A model generated the notes under the pieces. That model saw nothing but the letters and a program-made list of their open reading frames with translations, did no database searches and was not told the DNA's origin. Both the position numbers and the translations under genes were made by a program. From NCBI GenBank assembly GCA_946480915.1, contig CAMLLO010000008.1:1-64000 (forward strand): a stretch of 64,000 bases of DNA, given 5' to 3'. Shown here one piece after another: positions 26,876-35,311 of this stretch; positions within the stretch are counted from its first letter, which is position 1; each line of letters begins with the position of its first letter. This DNA comes from an uncultured Sphingobacteriaceae bacterium. GTDB taxonomy: Bacteria; Bacteroidota; Bacteroidia; Sphingobacteriales; Sphingobacteriaceae.

Positions 26876-28018
26876 ATGATAAATAATAAAACGATCAAGA
26901 TATTTGCCTTCCTGATTATATCAGCAGGATATTCATTCGCCCAAACCAAACCCTGGAAAAAAGGGATTTTGGTTGATGAATTTGTATACGAAACTGCCCC
27001 ATTTCCCCAGTCTCACTCTGCAACCATTGTAGAAACTCCAAAAGGACTGGTTACAGCGTTTTTCGGTGGAACCAAAGAACGTAATCCTGATGTATGCATT
27101 TACGTTAGTCGCCTTGAAAACGGAAAATGGACAGCCCCGCAAAATGTCGCTAACGGAATAATGCCGGATAAAAGATATCCAACATGGAATCCGGTTTTGT
27201 ACCAAATTCCAAATGGAGAGTTGATGCTATTTTACAAGATCGGGGCTAGTCCGGGTACATGGCATGGCTGGTTAAGAACCTCGAAAGATAATGGCCTGAC
27301 ATGGTCAGAAGCACGTGCCTTACCAGATGGATATATCGGTCCGGTAAAAAATAAACCTGTTTTACTAAGCAATGGAAACTTGTTCTGTCCAAGCAGTACG
27401 GAAGGCAATAAGGGAGCTAACAGCTGGCAAATTCATTTTGAGGTTACACCTGATTTTGGCAAAACCTGGCGTAAAATCGGACCGTTAAAAGCAGACTCAG
27501 CAATCGATGCTATACAACCGAGCATCTTGGATCACGGAAACGGGAAACTTCAACTACTTGCCCGTAGTCGTAACCGTGCAGTCTTGCAGTCATGGTCATA
27601 CGATAATGGCGAAACGTGGGAGCCACTTTCTAAGACAAGTTTGCCTAATAATAATTCCGGTACAGATGCGGTAACACTTAAGAATGGTCGTTTTGCCTTG
27701 GTTTATAATCACGTTTTGCCTCCGGGCGATTTAGCGAAAGGTCCGCGCACACCGCTCAATCTATCTATTTCTAAAAATGGAAAGAAATGGTATGCAGCAG
27801 CGATTCTCGAAGATTCGCCGATAAGTCAATATTCATATCCATCGATTATTCAAACTAAAGATGGATTGCTGCACGCAGTTTATACATGGAGAAGAGAGCG
27901 CATTAAACATGTCGTAATAGATCCCTCTAAAGTAAAAATGAAGAAAATAAAAAATGGTGCCTGGCCTAAAATGAAGGGCTACAAGGCACCTGTAGAAGGA
28001 GAGATAACTCAGGATTAA
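26876..28018 (+). CDS. Exported sialidase-family propeller protein (BNR_2 type)
   Basis: A 380-residue exported six-bladed propeller (signal to about residue 22, YSFAQ). Family blocks are SHSATIVETPKGLVTAFFGG, RYPTWNPVL, an Asp-box TSKDNGLTWSEA, a second SYDNGETWEP, and the C-terminal YSYPSIIQTKDGLLHAVYTW followed by RRERIKHVVID. Classical sialidases cleave 2-keto-3-deoxy sugar acids, and RG-II contains two of these, Kdo and DHA. The gene ends 1 bp before the Fe-ADH gene that begins the sugar-acid catabolic set, so a role in releasing a keto-deoxy acid is plausible. The family also contains lyases and rhamnose-linked activities, so the reaction stays open. Confidence 0.65.
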   Translation: MINNKTIKIFAFLIISAGYSFAQTKPWKKGILVDEFVYETAPFPQSHSATIVETPKGLVTAFFGGTKERNPDVCIYVSRLENGKWTAPQNVANGIMPDKRYPTWNPVLYQIPNGELMLFYKIGASPGTWHGWLRTSKDNGLTWSEARALPDGYIGPVKNKPVLLSNGNLFCPSSTEGNKGANSWQIHFEVTPDFGKTWRKIGPLKADSAIDAIQPSILDHGNGKLQLLARSRNRAVLQSWSYDNGETWEPLSKTSLPNNNSGTDAVTLKNGRFALVYNHVLPPGDLAKGPRTPLNLSISKNGKKWYAAAILEDSPISQYSYPSIIQTKDGLLHAVYTWRRERIKHVVIDPSKVKMKKIKNGAWPKMKGYKAPVEGEITQD

Positions 28019-28019
28019 T

Positions 28020-29168
28020 ATGAACCAGGAATTAAAAATATATTTTCCGGGAAAGCTGGTTTTCGGTAAAGGTTCACTCGATTCTTTAGCTGAAGAAGTT
28101 TTAGCTTTGCCTGAAGCCAGGGTATTGATTATTACAATCGAACCCCTTCTTGCCTGCCTAAATGCGCTTATTAATAAGTTTGAATCAGCTGGGATATCGG
28201 TGCTTGTAGATACAAGTATTACACAGGAGCCTTCTTTTGATGATTTTAAAAGCCTGATTGAAAAAGTTAGTCCATTTGAAGCAGATGTTGTTCTAGGAAT
28301 CGGGGGCGGCAGTGTGCTCGACATCGCCAAACTTTTAGCCGCACAGTTAGGCAACGAGCAAAGTTTAGAAGAGATAGTCGGAATAGGCCTGCTTAAGGGG
28401 CGAAAAAAGAAACTTATTTGCGTGCCGGCAACTTCCGGAACAGGAAGTGAAGCTTCACCGAATGCTATATTAGTAGATAATCTGGATAATCAGAAAAAAG
28501 GAATAATCAGTCCCTTTCTGGTGCCCGATTCAGTTTATGTAGATCCTTTACTCACCATTAGTGTTCCTCCTGCTATAACAGCGGCAACCGGTTTAGATGC
28601 GCTAACTCATTGTCTTGAAGCTTATACAAACAAGTTTGCTCAACCCTTTATTGATATCTACGCCTTCGAAGGAATTCGTTTGATTGCTGCCAATATCGTA
28701 AAAGCGGTAAGGCAAGGAAATGACGAAGAAGCCCGTACGCAGGTTGCAATGGGAAGTCTGCTTGGTGGCTTTTGTTTAGGGCCGGTAAATACTGCTGGTG
28801 TACATGCTTTATCGTATCCGCTCGGAAGTATGTTTCATCTTGCACACGGCTTGTCTAATGCACTGCTTTTACCTTATGTAATGGAGTTTAATATTCCTGC
28901 TGCTCCGCAACGGTATGCAGATGTGGCACTTGCATTAGGATGTTCTCCGGAGGCTAAATCAATCGATACAGCATTTAAAGGAGTAGAAAAGATTAGAGAA
29001 TTGATGGAAGATTGCGGAATTCCTGCACGGCTTTCGGAATTAAATATTCCTGAAGATGCAATTCCTGCAATGGCAAATGACGCTATGAAAATAACACGTT
29101 TACTTAAAAATAACCCGCGGCTTATCACATTAGAAGACGCTATCGCAATTTATACCGCAGCCTATTAA
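28020..29168 (+). CDS. Iron-containing alcohol dehydrogenase family oxidoreductase
   Basis: A 382-residue cytoplasmic group III (Fe-type) alcohol dehydrogenase. The dinucleotide site is IGGGSVLDIAK near residue 96. SGTGSEASPN contacts the cofactor. Metal ligands fall in GLDALTHCLEAY and in SMFHLAHGLSNALL. The family reduces aldehydes or oxidises alcohols of small sugars and acids. Position between the exported sialidase-like gene and the DapA-like aldolase suggests it acts on the aldehyde left after aldol cleavage; I infer reduction of a four-carbon semialdehyde acid. No regulatory element is seen inside the cluster; spacing to the next gene is 1 bp. Confidence 0.85.
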   Translation: MNQELKIYFPGKLVFGKGSLDSLAEEVLALPEARVLIITIEPLLACLNALINKFESAGISVLVDTSITQEPSFDDFKSLIEKVSPFEADVVLGIGGGSVLDIAKLLAAQLGNEQSLEEIVGIGLLKGRKKKLICVPATSGTGSEASPNAILVDNLDNQKKGIISPFLVPDSVYVDPLLTISVPPAITAATGLDALTHCLEAYTNKFAQPFIDIYAFEGIRLIAANIVKAVRQGNDEEARTQVAMGSLLGGFCLGPVNTAGVHALSYPLGSMFHLAHGLSNALLLPYVMEFNIPAAPQRYADVALALGCSPEAKSIDTAFKGVEKIRELMEDCGIPARLSELNIPEDAIPAMANDAMKITRLLKNNPRLITLEDAIAIYTAAY

Positions 29169-29169
29169 C

Positions 29170-30114
29170 ATGAAAGTTCAAAAAAAATATCAGGGAACGA
29201 TAGTGCCGGTAGTAACACCAGTTACCGCCGACTTCAAATTAGATCACGAGGCCGTAGAGAAGATATTTTCGCATCTATATAGAAATGACGCGACGCCATT
29301 TATTCTGGGCACTACCGGCGAATCGGCTTCATTATCGAATTCAGTTAAACTGGATTACCTTAAGGCCGCAGTAAAAAATAAAAAGCCTGGAACAATACTG
29401 TATGTAAGTGTCTCATCCAATTGTTTCGAAGACTCTGTCGACTTTGCCAAACTTTGCTTTGATCAGGGCGTGGATGCTGTGGCCTCTACACTCCCTACTT
29501 ATTATAAGCTTTCGGAATATTCTATGATGAAGTATTTCGAACAATTGGCGGAACAAGTAAATGGGCCTTTGATCGTTTATAATATTCCTGCTACAACAAA
29601 TATGTCTATTCCTTTAAGCGTTATAGATGAATTGAGTCATCACGAGAATATCGTGGGAACCAAAGATTCGGAGCGATCTGAGGAAAGACTGGATGCTTCA
29701 CTTAAATTATGGTCTGGTAGAAAAGATTTTAGTCACTTCCTTGGATGGGCGGCAAAATCAGCTTATTCTTTAATTAATGGAAGTGATGGATTAATTCCAA
29801 GTACAGGAAACTTACACCCTGGATTGTATTACGATATGACCCAGGCGGTGCTTAATGGCGATCATAAAAAGGCATACGAGGCGCAAAGGCAATCAGACCT
29901 GCTTGGAGATCTTTATCAGGGTGGAAGGACCTTGGGAGAATCGTTATGGGCCTTAAAGGTATTGATGAGCGAATATGGTTTATGTAAACCAAATGTTATA
30001 AAACCGCTTCAGCTTATGTCAGCTGAAGAAGAGTTGCAGCTAATACAGTCATTCAGGGAGTTAATAAAAAAAGAAGGAATTCAAATAAATCTGTCGTTAA
30101 CACATGCAGGATAA
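29170..30114 (+). CDS. DapA/NanA superfamily pyruvate aldolase
   Basis: A 314-residue TIM-barrel lyase of the dihydrodipicolinate synthase/N-acetylneuraminate lyase superfamily. The Schiff-base lysine is Lys165 in VGTKDSERS, and the conserved tyrosine is Tyr137 in IVYNIPATT. The GTTGES motif near residue 47 binds the pyruvate carboxylate. Enzymes of this group cleave 2-keto-3-deoxy acids to pyruvate plus an aldehyde. Neighbours (Fe-ADH before, PdxA2 and DUF1537 kinase after) argue against lysine biosynthesis and for catabolism of a keto-deoxy sugar acid. It overlaps the next gene by 11 bp, indicating coupled translation. Confidence 0.88.
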   Translation: MKVQKKYQGTIVPVVTPVTADFKLDHEAVEKIFSHLYRNDATPFILGTTGESASLSNSVKLDYLKAAVKNKKPGTILYVSVSSNCFEDSVDFAKLCFDQGVDAVASTLPTYYKLSEYSMMKYFEQLAEQVNGPLIVYNIPATTNMSIPLSVIDELSHHENIVGTKDSERSEERLDASLKLWSGRKDFSHFLGWAAKSAYSLINGSDGLIPSTGNLHPGLYYDMTQAVLNGDHKKAYEAQRQSDLLGDLYQGGRTLGESLWALKVLMSEYGLCKPNVIKPLQLMSAEEELQLIQSFRELIKKEGIQINLSLTHAG

Positions 30115-31162
30115 ACCTATTTTAGGAATTACTATGGGCGACCCGGCAAGTATCGGGCCCGAAATCGCAGTAAAAGCATTATTGCAGGATAAAATTTATG
30201 ATATCTGTAATCCAATTTTGGTGGGAGATGCAGGTGTATTTAACGCTATTGTTGATCGCTTAAATCTTAAAGCAGTTATTAATCCCGTTAAGGAAGTTAA
30301 AGATGCAAAGTTTCAGTTAGGAACTATTGATGTGTTTGATTTACAGAATGTAGATCTGGATCAGCTGAAATTTGGCGAGATCTCGGCAATGGCGGGTAAA
30401 GCTTCTTTTGAGGCTGTGAAAAGGGTAATTGAACTCGCTCTCGAAGGCGAGCTTGATGGAACGGTGACCGGTCCGATTAATAAAAAATCAATCAATGAAG
30501 CCGGGTATAATTTTGCAGGTCATACAGAGATCTACGCCCATTATACCGGTACAACGAAATACGCGATGTTACTTGTGGAGGATAATATGAAAGTGATTCA
30601 TGTTTCCACGCATGTATCACTTCGTCAAGCTTGTGACCTGGTTAAAAAAGATCGCATAGTTGAAGTAGTAGAATTGCTACACAACGGCTTGATCAGCTTA
30701 GGAGAAACCAATCTGAAAATCGGAATTGCCGGTTTAAATCCTCATGCGGGCGATTCAGGCCTTTTCGGCACAGAGGATGATGAAGAAATTCTTCCGGCTG
30801 TTGAAGAGGCAAAACGCCGCGGTTACGATGTTGAGGGTCCGGTACCCGCCGATACGATGTTTTCAAAGGCCGCCACGGGTTACTTTGGTGGTGTAGTGGC
30901 AATGTATCACGATCAGGGACATATTCCATTTAAGCTGACAGGTTTTAAATGGAATGCCGATAAACAACAAATGGATAGCGTAAAAGGGGTGAATATCACC
31001 ATGGGTTTACCAATTATTCGTACGTCGGTAGATCATGGAACTGCATTTGAAATTGCAGGAAAAGGTGTGGCTAGTCCTGATGCGATGGTTCTGGCTATAG
31101 AATCTGCAGTGCAGCTTTCTAAATATAAAATTGGATTAATTGATGATTGCAGTAATCGCTGA
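30104..31162 (+). CDS. pdxA2: PdxA2-type four-carbon acid phosphate dehydrogenase
   Basis: A 352-residue member of the PdxA family. Metal-binding histidines lie in GHTEIYAHYTG, STHVSLRQAC and MYHDQGHIPFK. MGDPASIGPEI near the start is the family signature. PdxA proteins paired with a DUF1537 kinase are established as dehydrogenases of D-threonate or D-erythronate 4-phosphate, giving dihydroxyacetone phosphate and CO2, rather than vitamin B6 enzymes. The pairing is exact here, since the kinase gene overlaps by 20 bp, so a catabolic function is more likely than pyridoxine synthesis. Substrate chirality cannot be read from the sequence. Confidence 0.85.
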   Translation: MQDKPILGITMGDPASIGPEIAVKALLQDKIYDICNPILVGDAGVFNAIVDRLNLKAVINPVKEVKDAKFQLGTIDVFDLQNVDLDQLKFGEISAMAGKASFEAVKRVIELALEGELDGTVTGPINKKSINEAGYNFAGHTEIYAHYTGTTKYAMLLVEDNMKVIHVSTHVSLRQACDLVKKDRIVEVVELLHNGLISLGETNLKIGIAGLNPHAGDSGLFGTEDDEEILPAVEEAKRRGYDVEGPVPADTMFSKAATGYFGGVVAMYHDQGHIPFKLTGFKWNADKQQMDSVKGVNITMGLPIIRTSVDHGTAFEIAGKGVASPDAMVLAIESAVQLSKYKIGLIDDCSNR

Positions 31163-32297
31163 TGATTTAACCGGTGCAGCAGAAATCGGCGGAATAGGCT
31201 TAAACTATGGCCTAAAAGTTGAAATTTCTACCCGGGTAAATACTACTTCGGACGCCGGTTTATTGGTGATTGCTACCGATACACGCTCAAAATCGGAAGC
31301 AGAAGCTGTTGACATAATGCAACAAATAACCAAAGATCTTTTACCGTTGAATCCTGCCTTTTTGTTCAAAAAGGTAGACTCTGTTCTTCGGGGATATGTA
31401 GCTTCAGAAATTGCCGCTCATTTAAGCGTATTGGGATTGAATAAGGCTTTGTTGGTTCCGGCAAATCCAGCTTTGGGCCGAACCATAGAAAATGACCTTT
31501 ACCTGATTGATGGAACTCCGATTTCAGAAACTGCTTTTGCCGCAGATCCGGAGTTTCCTGCAAAAGATTCGAATGTTCTGAATTTATTAAAAGCTGGCGA
31601 GGGTATGCAGGTGCGGAAGTATTCAACTACCGCATTAGAAAGCGGAATAACTGTTGCCGAGGTAAAGTCTGAAGCTGATCTCGACAATTGGGCTCAGGTT
31701 AATTCCAGAGATGTTTTTCTGGCCGGAGCTTCTGGGTTTTTTAAGGCCGTTTTAAAGGCGGCTAATTTAAAATCTGAGTTTCAATCTCATAATAATGCTG
31801 TGCTTAGCGGAGTTACATTGTATGTAATCGGAAGTGCTTTTGCTGAAAGCGCAGATTTTGTGAAAGAATTGCTAAACAGTGGAGCTCCTGTGAGGTATAT
31901 GCCCAAATCGGTTATTGACGATAAAAATAATAAAACTCTGTTCGATTCTTATTGTGGAGCTCTTTGTGACCTGATCAGTCGACACGGGAAAGCAATTATT
32001 GCAATAGCCCCTCATAATATGTCTGTGACTGCGCCAGAGCTGAGAGGTATAATGGCTTCGATTGTAAAACAAGTTTTTAACTGCGTGGAGATTAATGAAC
32101 TTGTAATAGAGGGTGGATCAACGGCTTCCACGGTTTTAAACGATCTTGAAATCACGTCTTTAAAACCAGTACACCAGTATGCAACCGGAGTGATCCGTAG
32201 TGAAGCCATCGGAATAGAAAATTTATATGTAACATTAAAACCAGGAAGTTATGCCTGGCCGAACCAAGTTTTAAGTTTTTCGAAATTCAAACTGTAA
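31143..32297 (+). CDS. DUF1537 four-carbon acid sugar kinase
   Basis: A 384-residue kinase of the DUF1537 family (DtnK/OtnK group) which phosphorylates D-threonate, D-erythronate and related acids at O4. The start is set at ATG 31143 (MIAVIADDLTGAAEIG), where the N-terminal substrate domain signature ADDLTGA begins directly; the TTG one codon earlier is less likely. KKVDSVLRG near residue 78 and the C-terminal nucleotide-binding block VIEGGSTASTVLNDL complete the family pattern. It overlaps the PdxA2 gene by 20 bp and is followed 13 bp later by a Na+ symporter, which may import the sugar acid. Confidence 0.87.
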   Translation: MIAVIADDLTGAAEIGGIGLNYGLKVEISTRVNTTSDAGLLVIATDTRSKSEAEAVDIMQQITKDLLPLNPAFLFKKVDSVLRGYVASEIAAHLSVLGLNKALLVPANPALGRTIENDLYLIDGTPISETAFAADPEFPAKDSNVLNLLKAGEGMQVRKYSTTALESGITVAEVKSEADLDNWAQVNSRDVFLAGASGFFKAVLKAANLKSEFQSHNNAVLSGVTLYVIGSAFAESADFVKELLNSGAPVRYMPKSVIDDKNNKTLFDSYCGALCDLISRHGKAIIAIAPHNMSVTAPELRGIMASIVKQVFNCVEINELVIEGGSTASTVLNDLEITSLKPVHQYATGVIRSEAIGIENLYVTLKPGSYAWPNQVLSFSKFKL

Positions 32298-32310
32298 ACT
32301 AACCATTTGT

Positions 32311-33909
32311 ATGGATAAATCTCTTTTAAGCGTAGTTGATTACGCTATTATCATTATTGTGCTGCTCATAACATTGTATTTTGGTTTCAGATTTTCCCGT
32401 AATCAAAATACAACTCAAACTTATTTTGCCGCCCACGGGAGGGTACCTACCTGGGCAATTGGCATGTCCCTTTTGGCTACATTAATCAGCAGTGTAACCT
32501 TTCTGGGCTATCCCGGCGAAGGCTATTCATCCAACTGGATTTTGCTCGTACAGGGCTTGATGGTGCCCATTGTATTATTGGGAACAATCTGGTTCATTGT
32601 GCCGCTGTATCGTAAAGTGATTGGCCTTAGTACTTATGAGTATTTTGAAAAGCGCTTTGGTCCGGTTGCAAGATATTATAGCTCTATTGCTTTTGTACTT
32701 CGTCAATTCTCGGGTATGGGAACTGTTTTTTATCTCCTGGCAATCGCAATATCAAGCATGACAGGCGGTAACCCTTTTGTGATCATCGCGGTAGTTGGCT
32801 TAATAATTATTGTAGTCAACCTTATGGGGGGGATTGAAGCTGTGATCTGGCTGGATGTGTTCCAGGGCTTTATGCTTTTCGCCAGTGGAATACTTTGTTT
32901 GCTGGTTATTCTTTACTCGGTTGATGGGGGGCCTGCAGCCGTCTGGGATATTGCTCAGGCAAAAGGGAGAACCGGGTTTGGTCCTTACGATGTTGATTTT
33001 ACCCGCTTAACATTCATCGTAATGGTAATTAATGGTGCTTTTTATGCTATTCAAAAATACGGAACCGATCAGACAGTCGTTCAACGATATTTAACCGCAA
33101 GGAGCGATAAATCAGCCATTCGTGCCTCCATGATGGGAATCCTGCTTACAGTTCCGGTGTGGACCATGTTTATGTTTATTGGCACAGCTTTATTTGTGCT
33201 TTATCAGCAACAGCCACTACCTGCAGGAACTCGTCCCGATGCGGTTTTTCCTTATTTCATCATGACCCACCTTCCAAAAGGAGTTATCGGATTCATCCTT
33301 GCGGCCATGATTTCTGCGGCTATTTGTAGTTTGAGCGCCGATCTGAATTCTCTGGCCGCTGTCGGAATAGAGGATTATTACAAAAAGCTCAAACCTAAAA
33401 ACTCTGACATCAAGTATTTAAAAGTTAGTAAAATATTCGTTATTGTTTCGGGCTTAATTTCTATCGGTATTGGTGCAATCTATATCAATTTGGGAAATGA
33501 GGGGATTCTAGGTATAATCTTCACGTTGTATGCTATTTTTTCCGGCGGTATTGTAGGAATATTCCTTTTAGGACTATTTAGTGCCAGAGCAAACAGGCAG
33601 GGAATAAATATCGCTATTGTTGTTTGTGTGATTTTTACAGCCTACGCTTTTTTGACCTCTACTAAATTCACTATCGGTAAAACCGAATTATTATTAGTTG
33701 ATTTTGGGGCATACAATTTTACCCATAACAAACTCATGTTAGGAGTTTATAGTCATTTGGTAATAATTGTGGTAGGTTATGTTGCCAGTCTTTTCTTTCC
33801 CAAACCTAAGTTGGATAAATTTTTACTTTACAGTGGATGGAGCGAAGCTAGAAAAGAACGTAAAGAAGAAGAGCGCTTACGCGTCGAAACTGAAGAAGTG
33901 TCTAAATAA
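32311..33909 (+). CDS. SSS family sodium:solute symporter (sugar-acid uptake candidate)
   Basis: A 532-residue inner-membrane carrier with about 13 hydrophobic segments. N-terminal features YFAAHGRVPTWAIGMSLLAT and SSVTFLGYPGEGYSSNW fit the solute:sodium symporter family (sialic-acid/glucose symporter type). YGTDQTVVQRYLTARS near residue 250 is the typical conserved block. It ends in a charged cytoplasmic tail (RKERKEEERL). Being the last transport step beside aldolase, kinase and PdxA2 genes, it probably imports the sugar acid released in the periplasm. Substrate is inferred from context only. Confidence 0.88.
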   Translation: MDKSLLSVVDYAIIIIVLLITLYFGFRFSRNQNTTQTYFAAHGRVPTWAIGMSLLATLISSVTFLGYPGEGYSSNWILLVQGLMVPIVLLGTIWFIVPLYRKVIGLSTYEYFEKRFGPVARYYSSIAFVLRQFSGMGTVFYLLAIAISSMTGGNPFVIIAVVGLIIIVVNLMGGIEAVIWLDVFQGFMLFASGILCLLVILYSVDGGPAAVWDIAQAKGRTGFGPYDVDFTRLTFIVMVINGAFYAIQKYGTDQTVVQRYLTARSDKSAIRASMMGILLTVPVWTMFMFIGTALFVLYQQQPLPAGTRPDAVFPYFIMTHLPKGVIGFILAAMISAAICSLSADLNSLAAVGIEDYYKKLKPKNSDIKYLKVSKIFVIVSGLISIGIGAIYINLGNEGILGIIFTLYAIFSGGIVGIFLLGLFSARANRQGINIAIVVCVIFTAYAFLTSTKFTIGKTELLLVDFGAYNFTHNKLMLGVYSHLVIIVVGYVASLFFPKPKLDKFLLYSGWSEARKERKEEERLRVETEEVSK

Positions 33910-33917
33910 GATCATCT

Positions 33918-35309
33918 ATGAAAAAAATAGTTATTCTAAGTTGTTTTTTATTGAATACCAGTTTTTTATTTGCGCAAACTTCAGATGACGCCTTTAAGAA
34001 GCCCTTAAAAGAGGTTATTGCACAAATCGAAGCCCAGTTTAAAGTTAAAATCAGGTATCCTGAAGACTTGGTGAAAGATCGCATGGTTACTTATGCTGGC
34101 TGGAGATTTCGCCCGGACTTAGAAGAAACCTTACAAAATGTATTATCGTCTCAGGATATCACCTTTGCCAAAGAAGGCGAGGGAAAATATAAGTTACAAA
34201 ACTTCCAATATCACCTTAAAACTCCATTGCAGGGCAAGCAACAACTCGATTTTCTCGCTGCCTTTTATGACGATACAAAAAGCTGGGAAAAGCGGAAAAA
34301 GGAATTAAAAGACTGCATGTGGGAAGCATTAAGACTTTCGCCATTACCCGAAAAGCCCAGGAGTAAGCCCATCATCAGTAATAAAAGAACTTTTAATGGT
34401 TATACAGTTGAAAACGTAGCTCTGGAAGTTTTGCCTGGTTTATATGTAAGTGGATCACTTTATAAGCCTCTAAATGCAAAAGGAAAAGTCCCTGTGATTT
34501 TAAATCCTGACGGGCATTTTGGCGATGGCCGTTACCGTGCTGATGCACAATACAGGTGTGCAATGCAGGCCCGAATGGGAGCGATGGCTTTTAGTTATGA
34601 TCTGTTTGCCTGGGGAGAATCTTTGTTGCAATTTAAGCCAGAAGATCACCGGCGGGCGCTGGCGCAAACCATTCAGTTTTTAAACAGCGAACGCATTCTT
34701 GATTGGATGTTATCATTCAAAAATGCTGATCCTAAACGAGTGGCTATAACAGGCGGTTCTGGCGGCGGAAGTCAGACTATGTTGGTAACAGCACTGGATG
34801 ATCGGATCACATTGAGCGTTCCGGTGGTTATGCTTTCATCTTACCACAGTGGCGGTTGTCCATGCGAAAGCGGAATGGGTGTTCACTTATGTGGCGGAGG
34901 AACAAACAACACTGAGATTGCTGCTATGGCAGCACCGAGACCTCAGTTGGCTATTTCAGATGGTCAGGACTGGACGCAACAGGTGCCTAAAGTTGAATTT
35001 CCTTTTGTTCAGCGGATTTATGGTTTTTATGGTAAGGCGGATGCTGTCGAAAACGTTCATTTGGCAGCAGAGGGACACGATTACGGAATTAATAAACGCC
35101 TTGCTTTGTATAGCTTTTTAGCAAAGCAGTTTAAGCTGGATCTGAAAAAGGTTCAGGATAAATCAGGTAAAATTGATGAGTCGAAAGTAACGATTGAGAA
35201 ATTCCCGGCGATGTACGTGTTCGGCGAAAAAGGTGAGAAGCTTCCCTCAAATGCCATTAAAAGTTTTGGGGACTTAGAGAAAGTGTTTGCAAATAGTAGA
35301 AAAAAATAG
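33918..35309 (+). CDS. Exported alpha/beta-hydrolase esterase with an STN-like N-terminal domain
   Basis: A 463-residue exported hydrolase. After the signal peptide (to about residue 20, FLFAQ), residues 25-95 (KPLKEVIAQIEAQFKVKIRY, later LEETLQNVLSSQDITF) resemble the STN/FecR-C domain normally found in TonB receptors and anti-sigma factors. The catalytic domain has the nucleophile elbow TGGSGGGSQT with Ser281, an acid candidate in ISDGQDW and the histidine in AEGHDYG. This fits acetyl-xylan-esterase-like or related carbohydrate esterases. It may remove acetyl or methyl esters from pectin. The STN-like domain on an esterase is uncommon and could tether it to a TonB-linked complex. Confidence 0.72.
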   Translation: MKKIVILSCFLLNTSFLFAQTSDDAFKKPLKEVIAQIEAQFKVKIRYPEDLVKDRMVTYAGWRFRPDLEETLQNVLSSQDITFAKEGEGKYKLQNFQYHLKTPLQGKQQLDFLAAFYDDTKSWEKRKKELKDCMWEALRLSPLPEKPRSKPIISNKRTFNGYTVENVALEVLPGLYVSGSLYKPLNAKGKVPVILNPDGHFGDGRYRADAQYRCAMQARMGAMAFSYDLFAWGESLLQFKPEDHRRALAQTIQFLNSERILDWMLSFKNADPKRVAITGGSGGGSQTMLVTALDDRITLSVPVVMLSSYHSGGCPCESGMGVHLCGGGTNNTEIAAMAAPRPQLAISDGQDWTQQVPKVEFPFVQRIYGFYGKADAVENVHLAAEGHDYGINKRLALYSFLAKQFKLDLKKVQDKSGKIDESKVTIEKFPAMYVFGEKGEKLPSNAIKSFGDLEKVFANSRKK

Positions 35310-35311
35310 CC

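Noticed and set aside
29170..30114. Housekeeping dihydrodipicolinate synthase
   Set aside because: Neighbours are PdxA2, DUF1537 kinase, Fe-ADH and a symporter, with none of the lysine biosynthesis genes. A catabolic aldolase fits better.
30104..31162. Vitamin B6 biosynthesis PdxA
   Set aside because: The overlapping DUF1537 kinase partner and the aldolase cluster are the hallmark of the four-carbon acid pathway instead.
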